NCBI GenBank assembly: GCA_022826185.1
Contig: JAJDVH010000112.1
Coordinates: 1 to 32,233 of the forward strand
DNA length: 32,233 nt
Source of the DNA: Alphaproteobacteria bacterium
GTDB lineage: Bacteria; Pseudomonadota; Alphaproteobacteria; Bin95
Direction: 5' to 3'
Under the pieces are notes generated by a model. The model saw nothing but the letters and a program-made list of their open reading frames with translations. It was not told the DNA's origin and made no database searches. Numbering within the stretch: the stretch's first letter is position 1; each line of letters begins with the position of its first letter. Below are positions 1-9,773 of the stretch, one piece after another. The position numbers and the translations under genes were made by a program.

Positions 1-141
1 GCGTGCAAATCGCATCGGGGTCAGGTTACACTCTGTACGCATCGGGGCGCTCCTCTGCAACAGGACAAGTCTTTGAAGCAGAAGTACTTTCTCACATGCA
101 GAGCCCCGATGCACCTACACCCGGTGAGAAATCCGGGTTAG
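1..141 (-). mobile_element. Left end of an IS1380-type insertion sequence (continues past window start)
   Basis: This 141-bp segment matches 429-569 at a constant offset of 428 bases with few differences. On the minus strand it begins with the terminal sequence CTAACCCGGATTTCTC (rc of 126-141). It then has a leader of about 85 bp and an ATG at 42-40 that starts MRTECNLTPMRFAR, the same N-terminus as the transposase remnant in the neighbouring copy. The transposase would read leftward out of the window, so whether this copy is intact cannot be seen. The IS1380 family assignment rests on the better preserved residues of the neighbouring copy. Confidence 0.75.
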
Positions 142-569
142 TTAGTGGATAGGCGTTTAGCCTGTTTGAGAGGTTTTCGGGGCGGTCGTTTCGGCCTTTC
201 GTTTTGGGAGCGCAGGAGTATCGGTTGCGCCCGGGGCGCGTTTCAGGCGGGCCGTGAGCCGGTCGTTGCGCGCCAGGCCGAAGACACGCTGGCCCACCAG
301 CGTCGCCACATCGTGCACCACACGATCCGCAGGGCGACCGTCCGGTCCGTCGCCCCCAGAAGCAGCGCGCCGGCATCCGAGGTCATCCTCCCGCCCTCGA
401 AATCGGCCACGACATCGCGGCCTTTCAGGCGTGCAAATCGCATCCGCGTCGGGTTACACTCCGTGCGCATCGGGGCGCTCCTCTGCAACAGGACAAGTCT
501 TTGAAGCAGAAGTACTTTCTCACATGCAGAGCCCCGATGCACCTGCACGTCGTGAGAAATCCGGGCTAG
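142..569 (-). mobile_element. Internally deleted IS1380-family element (transposase pseudogene)
   Basis: The left terminus is rc of 552-569 (CTAGCCCGGATTTCTCAC). A start codon at 470 opens MRTECNPTRMRFARLKG, followed by VVADFEGGRMTSDAGALLLG, a typical N-terminus of IS1380-family DDE transposases. After ATDRTV the frame is broken. In another frame the family sequence resumes briefly (RVVHDVATLVGQRVFGLA), then the similarity stops, so the central and C-terminal catalytic region is missing. No inverted right terminus was found between 142 and 428. The next element follows directly in the same orientation, so either the right end was deleted or the second copy was inserted into it. The element is not autonomous. 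The left boundary at 569 is firm and the other boundary is uncertain. Confidence 0.75.
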
Positions 570-1585
570 TCCAGCCGGCGGGCGTGGATCAGGCGGGTCA
601 TGCCGGGCACCATTTCCTCGTCGCGGGGGACCGCGAAACCGACCTCCAGCATCCGGCCCTTGAGCCAGCCGGGCGTGACCGAGCGCGCCTCCGGCGTGAA
701 GGCCATGTGCTGCAATTGCCAGAGCGCCGCCATGGGCGGGCCGGTGCGGTCGTCCTCCACCATGAAGTCGTGGACGATGAAATGGCCGCCCGGCGACAGG
801 CAGTCATAGGCCTGCTGCACCAGCCGCGGCAGCTCGGCGCCCGGAACGCCGCTGAACAGGTAGGACATCAGGATGGCGTCCTGTTCGGTCGGCCAGTCCA
901 CCGCCAGCGCATTGCCGGGGATGTAGCGCACCCGGTCCACCATCCCGGCATCGGTGACGAAGCGCCAGCCGATCTCGGCGACGTTGGGGAAGTCGATGAT
1001 CGTCGAGACGAGACCGGGGAAGGTCTCCAGCAGCCGGATGGTCATGGCGCCCGTGCCGCCGCCGATATCCAGCAGGTTGTGGCAGCCGGAAAGGTCGACC
1101 AGCCGCGCAAGCGTGCGGCCGGGCCCGAGCGAGCCCGCATGCTGCGCCTCGCTGTAGAGCACGGCCTGCTCCGGGTCCGACATCCAGTGCTGGTAGCTGT
1201 CCACGGCCTCCGGATCGAGCGAGCCGTCCATCACCTCGTTCAGCTGGGTGAGGAACGGATACATCTGCCGGTCGATCTGGTAGCGCAGATAGTCGCCGAA
1301 ATCGTGGCGCGCGCCGCGCACGAGAAAGGCGGCCGATGCCGGCGCGTTGAAATAGCTCTCCTCCTCCCGGTCCACGAGGCCGATCGCCGTCAGCGCGGTC
1401 ATCAGCGTCGTGATCCGGTTGACGGGCACGCCCGTCTTCGCCGCGAGCGCGCCCGCCGTTTTCGGGCCGTCCGCAAGCTGGCTGAAAACATCGACATGCA
1501 GCGCCGCGAACAGCGCCTTGGAAGCCATGAAACCGAATGCCAGCCGCGATACATCCTCGGCCGTTTCGGCCAATCGTTCCGTCAT
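566..1585 (-). CDS. SAM-dependent O-methyltransferase (Methyltransf_2 / acetylserotonin OMT-like)
   Basis: Predicted to transfer a methyl group from S-adenosylmethionine to a small-molecule hydroxyl; the substrate cannot be read from sequence. The N-terminal third is a winged-helix dimerisation domain (LAAKTGVPVNRITTLMTAL). The Rossmann domain carries the SAM motif LLDIGGGTGAMTIRLLE, with a later acidic motif near IIDFPNV. About 339 residues is normal for the family. I chose ATG at 1585 because GAGGAG lies 9 nt upstream; a TTG at 1612 would add nine residues. A TATAAT-like -10 box lies at 1674-1679 (minus), without a convincing -35. The gene follows ctaA on the same strand after about 160 nt of AT-richer sequence, so it may have its own promoter. 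Its TAG stop (566-568) lies inside the terminal CTAG of the adjoining IS1380 element, so the last residues may have been altered by the insertion. Confidence 0.85.
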   Translation of the reverse strand: MTERLAETAEDVSRLAFGFMASKALFAALHVDVFSQLADGPKTAGALAAKTGVPVNRITTLMTALTAIGLVDREEESYFNAPASAAFLVRGARHDFGDYLRYQIDRQMYPFLTQLNEVMDGSLDPEAVDSYQHWMSDPEQAVLYSEAQHAGSLGPGRTLARLVDLSGCHNLLDIGGGTGAMTIRLLETFPGLVSTIIDFPNVAEIGWRFVTDAGMVDRVRYIPGNALAVDWPTEQDAILMSYLFSGVPGAELPRLVQQAYDCLSPGGHFIVHDFMVEDDRTGPPMAALWQLQHMAFTPEARSVTPGWLKGRMLEVGFAVPRDEEMVPGMTRLIHARRLD

Positions 1586-1746
1586 CTGAAAGAACTCCTC
1601 AAATCCAGCCAACTGTTAAGCGGGAATAAGCTTGCATGGGGGCGGTGAATTTTCAATGACGGGGATAACTTGGATTATATTGAACGATTTACCTTCTGTT
1701 TGCTTGCACCGGCATTCTTTTACTGTATTGCCGAAGATTTGCAGGT

Positions 1747-2766
1747 TTATTCTTGCTCTATACTTTGCAGGACAATGGCGCCGTGCGTGCGGATCAGTGC
1801 TGCGGCAAGGAGCAGCACGGCTCCGAACTGGTGCAGCGCGGCGAGGCCGAGCGGCGCCACGGCGAGCAGGGCCGCGAGGCCGAGGCCCGCCTGGAGCAGG
1901 GCCGCCGCCAGAAGGAGATGCTCGCCCGTCCGCGCCCGAAAAGCGCCGGCGCGCAGCCATTCCGCAACCACGGCCAGCAGGGCGGCAACCGCCAGCAGGC
2001 GATGGTGGAATTGCGCGGCGACCGGGTTTTCCAGCGCATCGGCGATCCAGCCGGGTTCGCTGCGATAGTCGGCCGGCACCAGCTCGCCGCCCATCAGCGG
2101 GAACGTGTTGTAGATGAGGCCGCCATTGTTGCCGGCCACCAGCGCGCCGCTGGCGATGGCAAGGGCGACCAGGCCGAGCAGCAGCCAGGCGGTCAACGGC
2201 CGGGACCCCGCCTGCGGGCGGATGCGGTCCAGCACCGTCCAGACGAGGAGCGCGAAGATGAGGAGCGCCATGCCGAGATGAACCGCCAGCCTCGCCGCGC
2301 TCACATCCGGTCGGTCGGCGAGGCCGCTCCGCACCATCCACCAGCCGATCAGCCCCTGCAGCGCGCCGAGCGCCAGCAGCAGAGCCAAGCGCGGGCCAAG
2401 CGCCCGGTCGATCCGGCCCCGGAGCCAGAACCAGACGAGCGGCGCCGCGAAGAACACCCCAAGCAGCCGCCCCCAGAGGCGATGGACATATTCCCACCAG
2501 AAGATTTGGCGGAAGCCGTCGAGGTCGATGGAAAAATTGACCTGCCGGAACTCCGGCGTCTCCCGGTAGAGGGCGAATATCCGCTGCCACTCGGCCTCGG
2601 AGAGCGGCGGCAGCCAGCCGATCAGCGGGCGCCATTCCACCATCGACAGGCCGGACTCGGTGAGCCGCGTGATGCCGCCGATCGAGACCATCGCGGCCAC
2701 CGCGCAGGCCATGAAAACGAGCCAGACGGTCACGGCGCGGCACGGGGTCGCTTGCCGGTCGAACAT
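1747..2766 (-). CDS. ctaA: Heme A synthase (COX15/CtaA family)
   Basis: An integral membrane enzyme that oxidises the C8 methyl of heme O to a formyl group, giving heme A for aa3-type cytochrome oxidase. The 339-residue length matches the proteobacterial COX15 type. Several hydrophobic helices are visible, starting with one at about residues 12-30. The histidine motifs expected for heme binding are present: EYVHRLWGRLLG, AVHLGMALL, QFHHRLLA and LHQFGAVLLL. The characteristic GGITRLTESGLSMVEWRP follows the first helix, and GALVAGNNGG-YNTFPLM is present. I chose the ATG at 2766 because the family starts here; upstream frame is antisense to the next gene. It is divergent from the large flavoenzyme, with 79 nt between them holding both promoters. 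No other oxidase assembly genes are in the window. Confidence 0.95.
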   Translation of the reverse strand: MFDRQATPCRAVTVWLVFMACAVAAMVSIGGITRLTESGLSMVEWRPLIGWLPPLSEAEWQRIFALYRETPEFRQVNFSIDLDGFRQIFWWEYVHRLWGRLLGVFFAAPLVWFWLRGRIDRALGPRLALLLALGALQGLIGWWMVRSGLADRPDVSAARLAVHLGMALLIFALLVWTVLDRIRPQAGSRPLTAWLLLGLVALAIASGALVAGNNGGLIYNTFPLMGGELVPADYRSEPGWIADALENPVAAQFHHRLLAVAALLAVVAEWLRAGAFRARTGEHLLLAAALLQAGLGLAALLAVAPLGLAALHQFGAVLLLAAALIRTHGAIVLQSIEQE

Positions 2767-2845
2767 GGAGCGCCTAGTTAGAGAGCCTCGCTCAGCCCGG
2801 CAATACCGGCCAGGCCTCCGCCCTGCGAGGTGAGCCTTACAACCC

Positions 2846-5800
2846 ATGACCGAACTCACCCTTGCCGACGGTTTCCGTTTCGAGGACCTGTATTGCCGCG
2901 ACGGTCTGCTCAGGCTCGATGCGCTGTTCCTGGAGAGCCTGGACGAGGCGCTGCGGGCCGAGCTGGAGGCGGCCCGCGCGGCGCCGGACGCGCTGGAGCC
3001 GAAAGCGGAGTCGGAGCTGGTGATCGCCCTGGCGCCGAAGCTGGAGGGCTTCCTCGCCCGCCTGTTCGGCATCGAGGCGGAAGCCGCGGCGCTGTCCGAA
3101 CGTCACACGGCGCTCGCGCCCGTCTATCGCTGCAAGCGGCTGTTCGTGCAGCGCCGCGCCGCCCGGGCGGTGAAGCCGGCGGAGGCGGCGGAACTGGACG
3201 GGGCGGCGGTCGAGGCGGCGCTCGGGGCGCATATGCCGCTGCCGGTCGAGGAGGAAGTCTTCGCAGGTGCCGTGCTCGGCTGGCTCGCCGACGAGGCGAA
3301 CGCGGGCGAGGCGCTGGAGGCGGCGGCGCGCTACGCGGCCTGGGCGCTCCACCACCCGCAAGGGCGCGCGCGCCACGGCAGGGGGGTGCTGTTCAGGCAG
3401 CCGGGGCGCGTCGATCCCATGCGGCTGATCGATACGGAGGTCCGCACGGAACAGGGCGCGCCCGCGCTGGAACTCCCGGAAGCGCGGCTGCGCCGGCGCG
3501 AGGGCTTTGCGCTCACCGACGCCGGCATGGACCTGAAGGCGGCGCTCGACCAGGCGCATTACTGCATCTTCTGCCACAACCAGGGCAAGGACAGCTGCGC
3601 GCGCGGGCTGCGCGACCGCCGCACCGGCGCCTTCGCGAGCACGGTGTTCGGCGTCGAGCTCGCCGGCTGTCCGCTGGAGGAGAAGATCTCCGAGATGCAG
3701 CTGCTCAAGACCGAGGGCTTCGCGCTCGGCGCGCTCGCCACGGTGTGCATCGACAACCCGCTCTGCGCCGCCACCGGCCACCGCATCTGCAACGACTGCA
3801 TGAAGTCCTGCATCTACCAGAAGCAGGACCCGGTCGACATTCCGCAGGTGGAGACGCGCGCGCTGAAGGACGTGCTGGAGCTGCCCTGGGGCTTCGAGAT
3901 CTACAGCCTGATGACGCGCTGGAACCCGCTGAACTTCGCCCGCCCGCTGCCTCTGCCGGAGACGGGGCGGCAGGTGCTGGTGGTCGGGCTCGGCCCGGCC
4001 GGCTTCAGCCTCGCCCACCACCTGATGAATGACGGGCACCGGGTGGTGGCGGTGGACGGGCTGAAGATCGAGCCACTGCCGGCGGCGCTCTCCGGCGTGG
4101 ACGAGACGGGCGGACGGCAGCCCTTCCGGCCCGTGCGCGACATGGCGGAAATCCGCGAGGAGCTGTCCGAAAGGGTCATGGCCGGCTTCGGCGGCGTCGC
4201 CGAATACGGCATCACGGTGCGCTGGGACAAGAACTTCCTCAAGCTGATCCGCCTGCTGCTGGAGCGGCGCGCGGCCTTCACCATGGTGGGCGGCGTGCGC
4301 TTCGGCGGCACGCTCGGGCTCGACGAGGCGTTCGCGTGGGGCTTCGACCATGTGGCGATGGCGGCCGGCGCCGGCCGGCCGACCCATGTGCCGATGCCGA
4401 ATGCGCTCGCGCCCGGCGTTCGCATGGCGTCGGACTTCCTGATGGCGCTTCAGCTCACCGGCGCGGCGCGCACGGACAGCATCGCCAACCTCCAGATACG
4501 CCTGCCGGCGGTCGTGGTCGGCGGGGGGCTGACGGCCATCGACACGGCCACCGAGTCGCTCGCCTATTACCCGGTGCAGGTCGAGAAGTTCCTGGCGCGC
4601 TGGGAGGCGCTGGACGGCAAGGTCGCGTGGACGGAGGAGGAAGCCGAGGTCGCCGAGGAGTTCCTCGCCCATGCCCGCGCGCTCAGGGCGGAGCGGGCGC
4701 GGGCGGCGGCCGGCGAGACGCCGCGCATCCGCGAAATGCTGCGCTCCTGGGGCGGCGTCACCGTCGCCTACCGCCGCCGGCTGATCGACGCGCCGAGCTA
4801 CACGCTGAACCACGAGGAAGTGGCGAAGGCGCTGGAGGAAGGCATCCGCTTCGCCGAATGCCTGTCGCCGCTCGCCGTGGAAGTGGACGCGCGGGGCCGG
4901 GCGGCGGCGCTGCGCCTCGAGCGGGTGGAGATCGACGAGCGCGGCCGGCGCCGCGCCCTCGGCGACGGCGAGACGGTTTCGCTGCCGGCCCGCTCCGTGC
5001 TCGTCGCGGCCGGCACCCAGCCCAACACGGTGCTGGCGCGGGAGAGCGCCGGCATCGCGCTCGACGGCAAGTATTTCCAGGCCGTGGACGGCGGGGGCAA
5101 CGCCGTTGTTCCCGAGCCGACGGCGAAGCCGGATGCGCCCGAAGTGCTGATGCAGCGCCGCGAGGACGGGCGGTCGGTCAGTTTCTTCGGGGACCTGCAT
5201 CCCTCCTTCGCCGGCAATGTCGTGAAGGCGATGGGCGGCGTGAAGCAGGCCTATCCTCTGGTGAGCCGCCTGCTGGCGGACCGGCCGCCGGCGACGGACG
5301 CGGACCTCGGGGCGCGCGCCGACCGCGAGCTGCGCGCGCGCGTCCACAAGGTGGTGCGGCTCACGCCCCGGATCGTCGAGGTCGTCGTCGAGGCCCCGGC
5401 GGCGGCCCGCGCCTTCCGTCCGGGCCAGTTCTACCGCCTCCAGAATTTCGAGAGCCATGCGCTGCGGCGCAACGGGACGGTGCTGGCCATGGAGGGCCTG
5501 GCGATGACCGGGGCCTGGGTGGACCATGAGCGCGGCCTGCTCTCGACGATCATCCTCGAAATGGGCGGCTCCTCCGACCTCGCGGCCTCGCTCCGGCCGG
5601 GCGAGCCGGTGGTGCTGATGGGGCCAACCGGCTCGCCGACCGAGATTCCGGGGGACGAGACGGTGCTGCTCGCCGGCGGCGGGCTCGGCAATGCGGTGCT
5701 GTTCTCCATCGGCCGCGCGCTGCGCGAGGCGGGCAGCCGGGTGCTCTATTTCGCCGGCTACAAGGAGGCGGGAGACCGCTACAAGACCGACGAGATCGAG

Positions 5801-6286
5801 GCGGCGGCCGATGTGGTGGTCTGGTGCTGCGACGGGGCGCCGGGCTTCCGGCCGGGCCGCCCGCAGGATTTCGCCCATACCGGCAATATCGTGGACGCGA
5901 TGACGGCCTATGGCGGGGGGCGGATGGGCGCGCCGCCGATCCCGCTGGGCGAAGTGGACCGCATTCTGGCCATCGGCTCGGACGGCATGATGGCGGCGGT
6001 CGACAGGGCGCGGCGCGGCGCGCTGCGGGACCTGCTGAAGCCGGGGCACAGGGCGCTCGGGTCCATCAACTCGCCGATGCAGTGCATGATGAAGGAGATC
6101 TGCGCCCAGTGCCTGCAGCTCCACCGCGACCCGGAAACCGGCGAGGAGCGGGTGGTCTATTCCTGCTTCAACCAGGACCAGCCGCTCGACCTCGTGGACT
6201 TTCCGACCCTGCGCGGCCGGCTCTCGCAGAACGGCGTGCAGGAGAAGCTGACCGCAGCCTGGATCGCCCATTGCCTCCAGGCCTGA
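2846..6286 (+). CDS. Single-chain iron-sulfur flavoenzyme: GltD/NfnB-like half fused to PyrK/NfnA-like half
   Basis: 1146 residues. Residues 1-220 have no recognisable family. A GltD-type iron-sulfur region follows, with C240, C243, C251, C275 and C301, C307, C315, C318, C322. A two-dinucleotide flavoprotein comes next: FAD motif VVGLGPAG near 389-396 and NAD(P)H motif VVVGGGLTAID near 556-566, ending with VAAGTQPNTVL. From about 830 the chain resembles PyrK/DHODB electron-transfer subunits: flavin-binding barrel FRPGQFYRLQ, nucleotide motif LLAGGGLGNAVLFSI, and a [2Fe-2S]-type set C1080, C1086, C1089, C1107. In NfnAB and glutamate synthase these modules are separate subunits. The likely role is NAD(P)H-dependent electron transfer, but the acceptor is unknown and flavin-based bifurcation is inference. 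It is transcribed alone, divergent from ctaA. Confidence 0.85.
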   Translation: MTELTLADGFRFEDLYCRDGLLRLDALFLESLDEALRAELEAARAAPDALEPKAESELVIALAPKLEGFLARLFGIEAEAAALSERHTALAPVYRCKRLFVQRRAARAVKPAEAAELDGAAVEAALGAHMPLPVEEEVFAGAVLGWLADEANAGEALEAAARYAAWALHHPQGRARHGRGVLFRQPGRVDPMRLIDTEVRTEQGAPALELPEARLRRREGFALTDAGMDLKAALDQAHYCIFCHNQGKDSCARGLRDRRTGAFASTVFGVELAGCPLEEKISEMQLLKTEGFALGALATVCIDNPLCAATGHRICNDCMKSCIYQKQDPVDIPQVETRALKDVLELPWGFEIYSLMTRWNPLNFARPLPLPETGRQVLVVGLGPAGFSLAHHLMNDGHRVVAVDGLKIEPLPAALSGVDETGGRQPFRPVRDMAEIREELSERVMAGFGGVAEYGITVRWDKNFLKLIRLLLERRAAFTMVGGVRFGGTLGLDEAFAWGFDHVAMAAGAGRPTHVPMPNALAPGVRMASDFLMALQLTGAARTDSIANLQIRLPAVVVGGGLTAIDTATESLAYYPVQVEKFLARWEALDGKVAWTEEEAEVAEEFLAHARALRAERARAAAGETPRIREMLRSWGGVTVAYRRRLIDAPSYTLNHEEVAKALEEGIRFAECLSPLAVEVDARGRAAALRLERVEIDERGRRRALGDGETVSLPARSVLVAAGTQPNTVLARESAGIALDGKYFQAVDGGGNAVVPEPTAKPDAPEVLMQRREDGRSVSFFGDLHPSFAGNVVKAMGGVKQAYPLVSRLLADRPPATDADLGARADRELRARVHKVVRLTPRIVEVVVEAPAAARAFRPGQFYRLQNFESHALRRNGTVLAMEGLAMTGAWVDHERGLLSTIILEMGGSSDLAASLRPGEPVVLMGPTGSPTEIPGDETVLLAGGGLGNAVLFSIGRALREAGSRVLYFAGYKEAGDRYKTDEIEAAADVVVWCCDGAPGFRPGRPQDFAHTGNIVDAMTAYGGGRMGAPPIPLGEVDRILAIGSDGMMAAVDRARRGALRDLLKPGHRALGSINSPMQCMMKEICAQCLQLHRDPETGEERVVYSCFNQDQPLDLVDFPTLRGRLSQNGVQEKLTAAWIAHCLQA

Positions 6287-6423
6287 GGCAGGGCGCGGCG
6301 GTCGCTGCGACATCCCGTCCCCGGAGACGGATGCCCCGCGCCGCCAATCCCCGATAATAAACTGATTTCATTGGATAAATTATGAGAAGCGGCCCTCCGG
6401 CCGGTCCGGGGCGGCCAGGATTG

Positions 6424-6450
6424 TTAGCATTCGATGTCTGCGAGTGCCAA
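6424..6450 (+). promoter_or_regulatory. CIRCE operator (HrcA-binding inverted repeat)
   Basis: TTAGCATTC at 6424-6432, a 9-nt spacer, then GAGTGCCAA at 6442-6450. This is the canonical CIRCE architecture (TTAGCACTC-N9-GAGTGCTAA) with one change in each arm. It lies about 90 nt upstream of groES, so HrcA repression of groESL is expected. hrcA itself is not in this window. Confidence 0.9.
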
Positions 6451-6457
6451 AATTCTG

Positions 6458-6486
6458 CTTGAACTTTCGCCGCCGAAACCCTAACT
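6458..6486 (+). promoter_or_regulatory. RpoH (sigma-32)-type heat-shock promoter of groESL
   Basis: CTTG at 6458-6461, an 18-nt spacer and CCTAACT at 6480-6486 resemble the alphaproteobacterial RpoH pattern (CTTG-N17/18-CCTATnT). The match sits just downstream of the CIRCE element and 55 nt before groES. Together they suggest dual HrcA and RpoH control. The transcription start is inferred, not seen. Confidence 0.65.
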
Positions 6487-6541
6487 GCCCGGCAACCCCT
6501 TTTCGGGGGTCGTTTCTCTAGAGTCCAGCAGGAGGCAAGGC

Positions 6542-8537
<1,996 letters not shown>

Positions 8538-8569
8538 TCCACGCCGTCACATCGACGGCAACACGGATC

Positions 8570-8595
8570 GGGGCGCCCCTCGGGGCGCCCCTTTT
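8570..8595 (+). terminator. Rho-independent terminator after groEL
   Basis: GGGGCGCCCC at 8570-8579, a TC loop and GGGGCGCCCC at 8582-8591 can form a GC-only stem, followed directly by TTTTCTTT. It lies 33 nt after the groEL stop. Each arm is itself palindromic, so alternative foldings exist. It may also help separate the convergent small gene at 8634. Confidence 0.9.
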
Positions 8596-8633
8596 CTTTG
8601 CAACTTACCTGCCGTCCTGCCGGAGAGTCGGTG

Positions 8634-8867
8634 TCAGTCGTCGATCAGACTGTATGAGCCGTCTTCGTTACGGACAAACAGCACCGTTTCACCGGCCGGA
8701 TTGCCTAGCCGATGCTTCGGCAGAAAGACAGAGTATGTACTCTTTGCCCAGCCCGGACAGGCGTCCCGCACATCGGCAGCCCGGAAACGCTCCGGTAATT
8801 TGCCGGAATGCCGGGCCTTACGGATCTGGGTAATGAAACGGCGACCCCGATCAGGGGGGTCAGTCAT
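8634..8867 (-). CDS. Small hypothetical protein, possible winged-helix fold
   Basis: 77 residues, function not recognised. The centre reads FRAADVRDACPGWAKSTYS, then FLPKHRLGNP and a C-terminal VLFVRNEDGSYSLI. From memory this layout occurs in small uncharacterised bacterial proteins and suggests a helix-turn-helix core followed by a beta-wing. That is an inference from pattern, not a family match. The ATG overlaps the end of the upstream small gene by 8 nt, so the two are probably translated together. It converges on groEL across the terminator at 8570-8595. Confidence 0.6.
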   Translation of the reverse strand: MTDPPDRGRRFITQIRKARHSGKLPERFRAADVRDACPGWAKSTYSVFLPKHRLGNPAGETVLFVRNEDGSYSLIDD

Positions 8868-9057
8868 GCGCGGCCTCTTTCTGTCTCCCTGCGATGGTAT
8901 CGCGCAGAGTCTCGACCACGCCTTCGACGCGCGCCATTCGTTCGCGCAGATTGGCGATGTCGCGTCGCATTTCGCGTTGGCCCGGAACGATCAGCAGGCC
9001 GAGAGCGACTCCGGTGCCGATGATCGCAACAATGATAGCCGCCGTGTCGCCGCTCAT
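8860..9057 (-). CDS. Small membrane-anchored coiled-coil protein, hypothetical
   Basis: 65 residues. One N-terminal hydrophobic helix (AAIIVAIIGTGVALGLLIV) is followed by a charged heptad-like stretch (MRRDIANLRERMARVEGVVE) that should form a coiled coil in the cytoplasm. Such proteins are common beside accessory genes and prophage remnants and have no assigned function. I prefer the ATG at 9057 because AGAGGA lies about 9 nt upstream. The ATG at 9066 would place that ribosome site directly against the start codon. It overlaps the next gene by 8 nt and lies about 70 nt downstream of tRNA-Pro on the same strand. Confidence 0.6.
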   Translation of the reverse strand: MSGDTAAIIVAIIGTGVALGLLIVPGQREMRRDIANLRERMARVEGVVETLRDTIAGRQKEAAHD

Positions 9058-9127
9058 GCCGTTCATCCTCTCGCTCTCGGCAGTCTCAAAGACCTATCAC
9101 GATTTGGAAACTGGACCAAGCTGGCGC

Positions 9128-9204
9128 TGGTCGGGGCGGCGAGATTCGAACTCGCGACCTTCTGCTCCCAAAGCAGACGCGCTGCCAGGCTGCGCTACGC
9201 CCCG
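9128..9204 (-). tRNA. tRNA-Pro (anticodon TGG)
   Basis: The 77-nt minus-strand transcript folds as a cloverleaf. Acceptor arm CGGGGCG pairs with CGCCCCG, followed by the discriminator A and an encoded CCA (9128-9130). The anticodon stem TCTGC/GCAGA encloses TTTGGGA, giving anticodon TGG. The T-loop is GTTCGAATC. It stands between a toxin-antitoxin pair and two small ORFs, a usual setting for accessory insertions, but no duplicated 3' end of this tRNA was noticed in the window. Confidence 0.95.
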
Positions 9205-9269
9205 CCGGGCGCCCGTCTTCTACTCCGCCGGCCCGCCGCCCGCAATCGGCGACGCCGGGGCTGCGGGGT

Positions 9270-9773
9270 TCACGGTCGCAACAGCGCGTCGAGCTCGGAC
9301 ATCCGCAGTGTGAGCATGAGCGGCTCGCGGTCCGAGAACGGGCGGAAGCCAAACCGCCCGTAGAAAACCTTCGCCCGCTCGTCGATAGCCTGCACGATAA
9401 CGGCGCGGGCGCCGATGACGCCGGCCGCGGCCAGCGCCCGGCGCAAGGCGTCGACGAGCAGGTCGGACCCGAGGCGGCGCCCCTGGTAGGCCTCGTCCAC
9501 GGCGAGTTGCCCCAGCAGGATGACGGGGATCGGGTCGGGCATCCCGCGGCCCACCCGCGACGATACCCGCCGCCGCTCCACGGCGCTGGCGGCGAGGCTG
9601 TAGAACCCGACCGCGCGGTCGCCGTCACATACGACATAGGTGCGGGCGCCGCCCCTGGCCTCGTTCAGCCGCGCCTTGCCCCGGAGCCAGGCGTCGAGGG
9701 CCGAGACGCCGGAGGAGAATTGAGAGATGTCGTGCCGGGGCGTGAGCGGCTCCGGCGGCGTCAGCGGTCCCAC
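9270..9773 (-). CDS. GNAT-family acetyltransferase toxin (TacT/AtaT-like)
   Basis: 167 residues. Homologous toxins acetylate the amino group of aminoacyl-tRNAs and stop translation. The GNAT acetyl-CoA site is visible as LLGQLAVDEAYQGRRLGSDLL, with Q/R-x-x-G-x at QGRRLG. The C-terminal catalytic tyrosine region is VFYGRFGFRPF. The N-terminus (FSSGVSALDAWLRGKA) is typical of toxin-type GNATs paired with DUF1778 antitoxins. It overlaps the end of the antitoxin gene by 13 nt, so the two are translationally linked. The exact tRNA target cannot be predicted. Confidence 0.9.
   Translation of the reverse strand: MGPLTPPEPLTPRHDISQFSSGVSALDAWLRGKARLNEARGGARTYVVCDGDRAVGFYSLAASAVERRRVSSRVGRGMPDPIPVILLGQLAVDEAYQGRRLGSDLLVDALRRALAAAGVIGARAVIVQAIDERAKVFYGRFGFRPFSDREPLMLTLRMSELDALLRP

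Noticed and set aside
1753-2781. Plus-strand ORF of 342 residues opposite ctaA
   Set aside because: Antisense shadow, dominated by Arg, Gln, Glu and Pro, with no motif, opposite an unmistakable heme A synthase.
2767-3072. N-terminal extension of heme A synthase back to 3072
   Set aside because: The extension is antisense to the flavoenzyme gene, low in hydrophobicity and Ser/Arg-rich. The family starts at MFDRQ (2766).
2837-6313. 1158-residue open frame antisense to the large flavoenzyme
   Set aside because: It lies wholly opposite a gene with clear cofactor motifs. It is rich in Arg, Pro, His and Gly and has no family signature, as expected for an antisense frame in GC-rich DNA.
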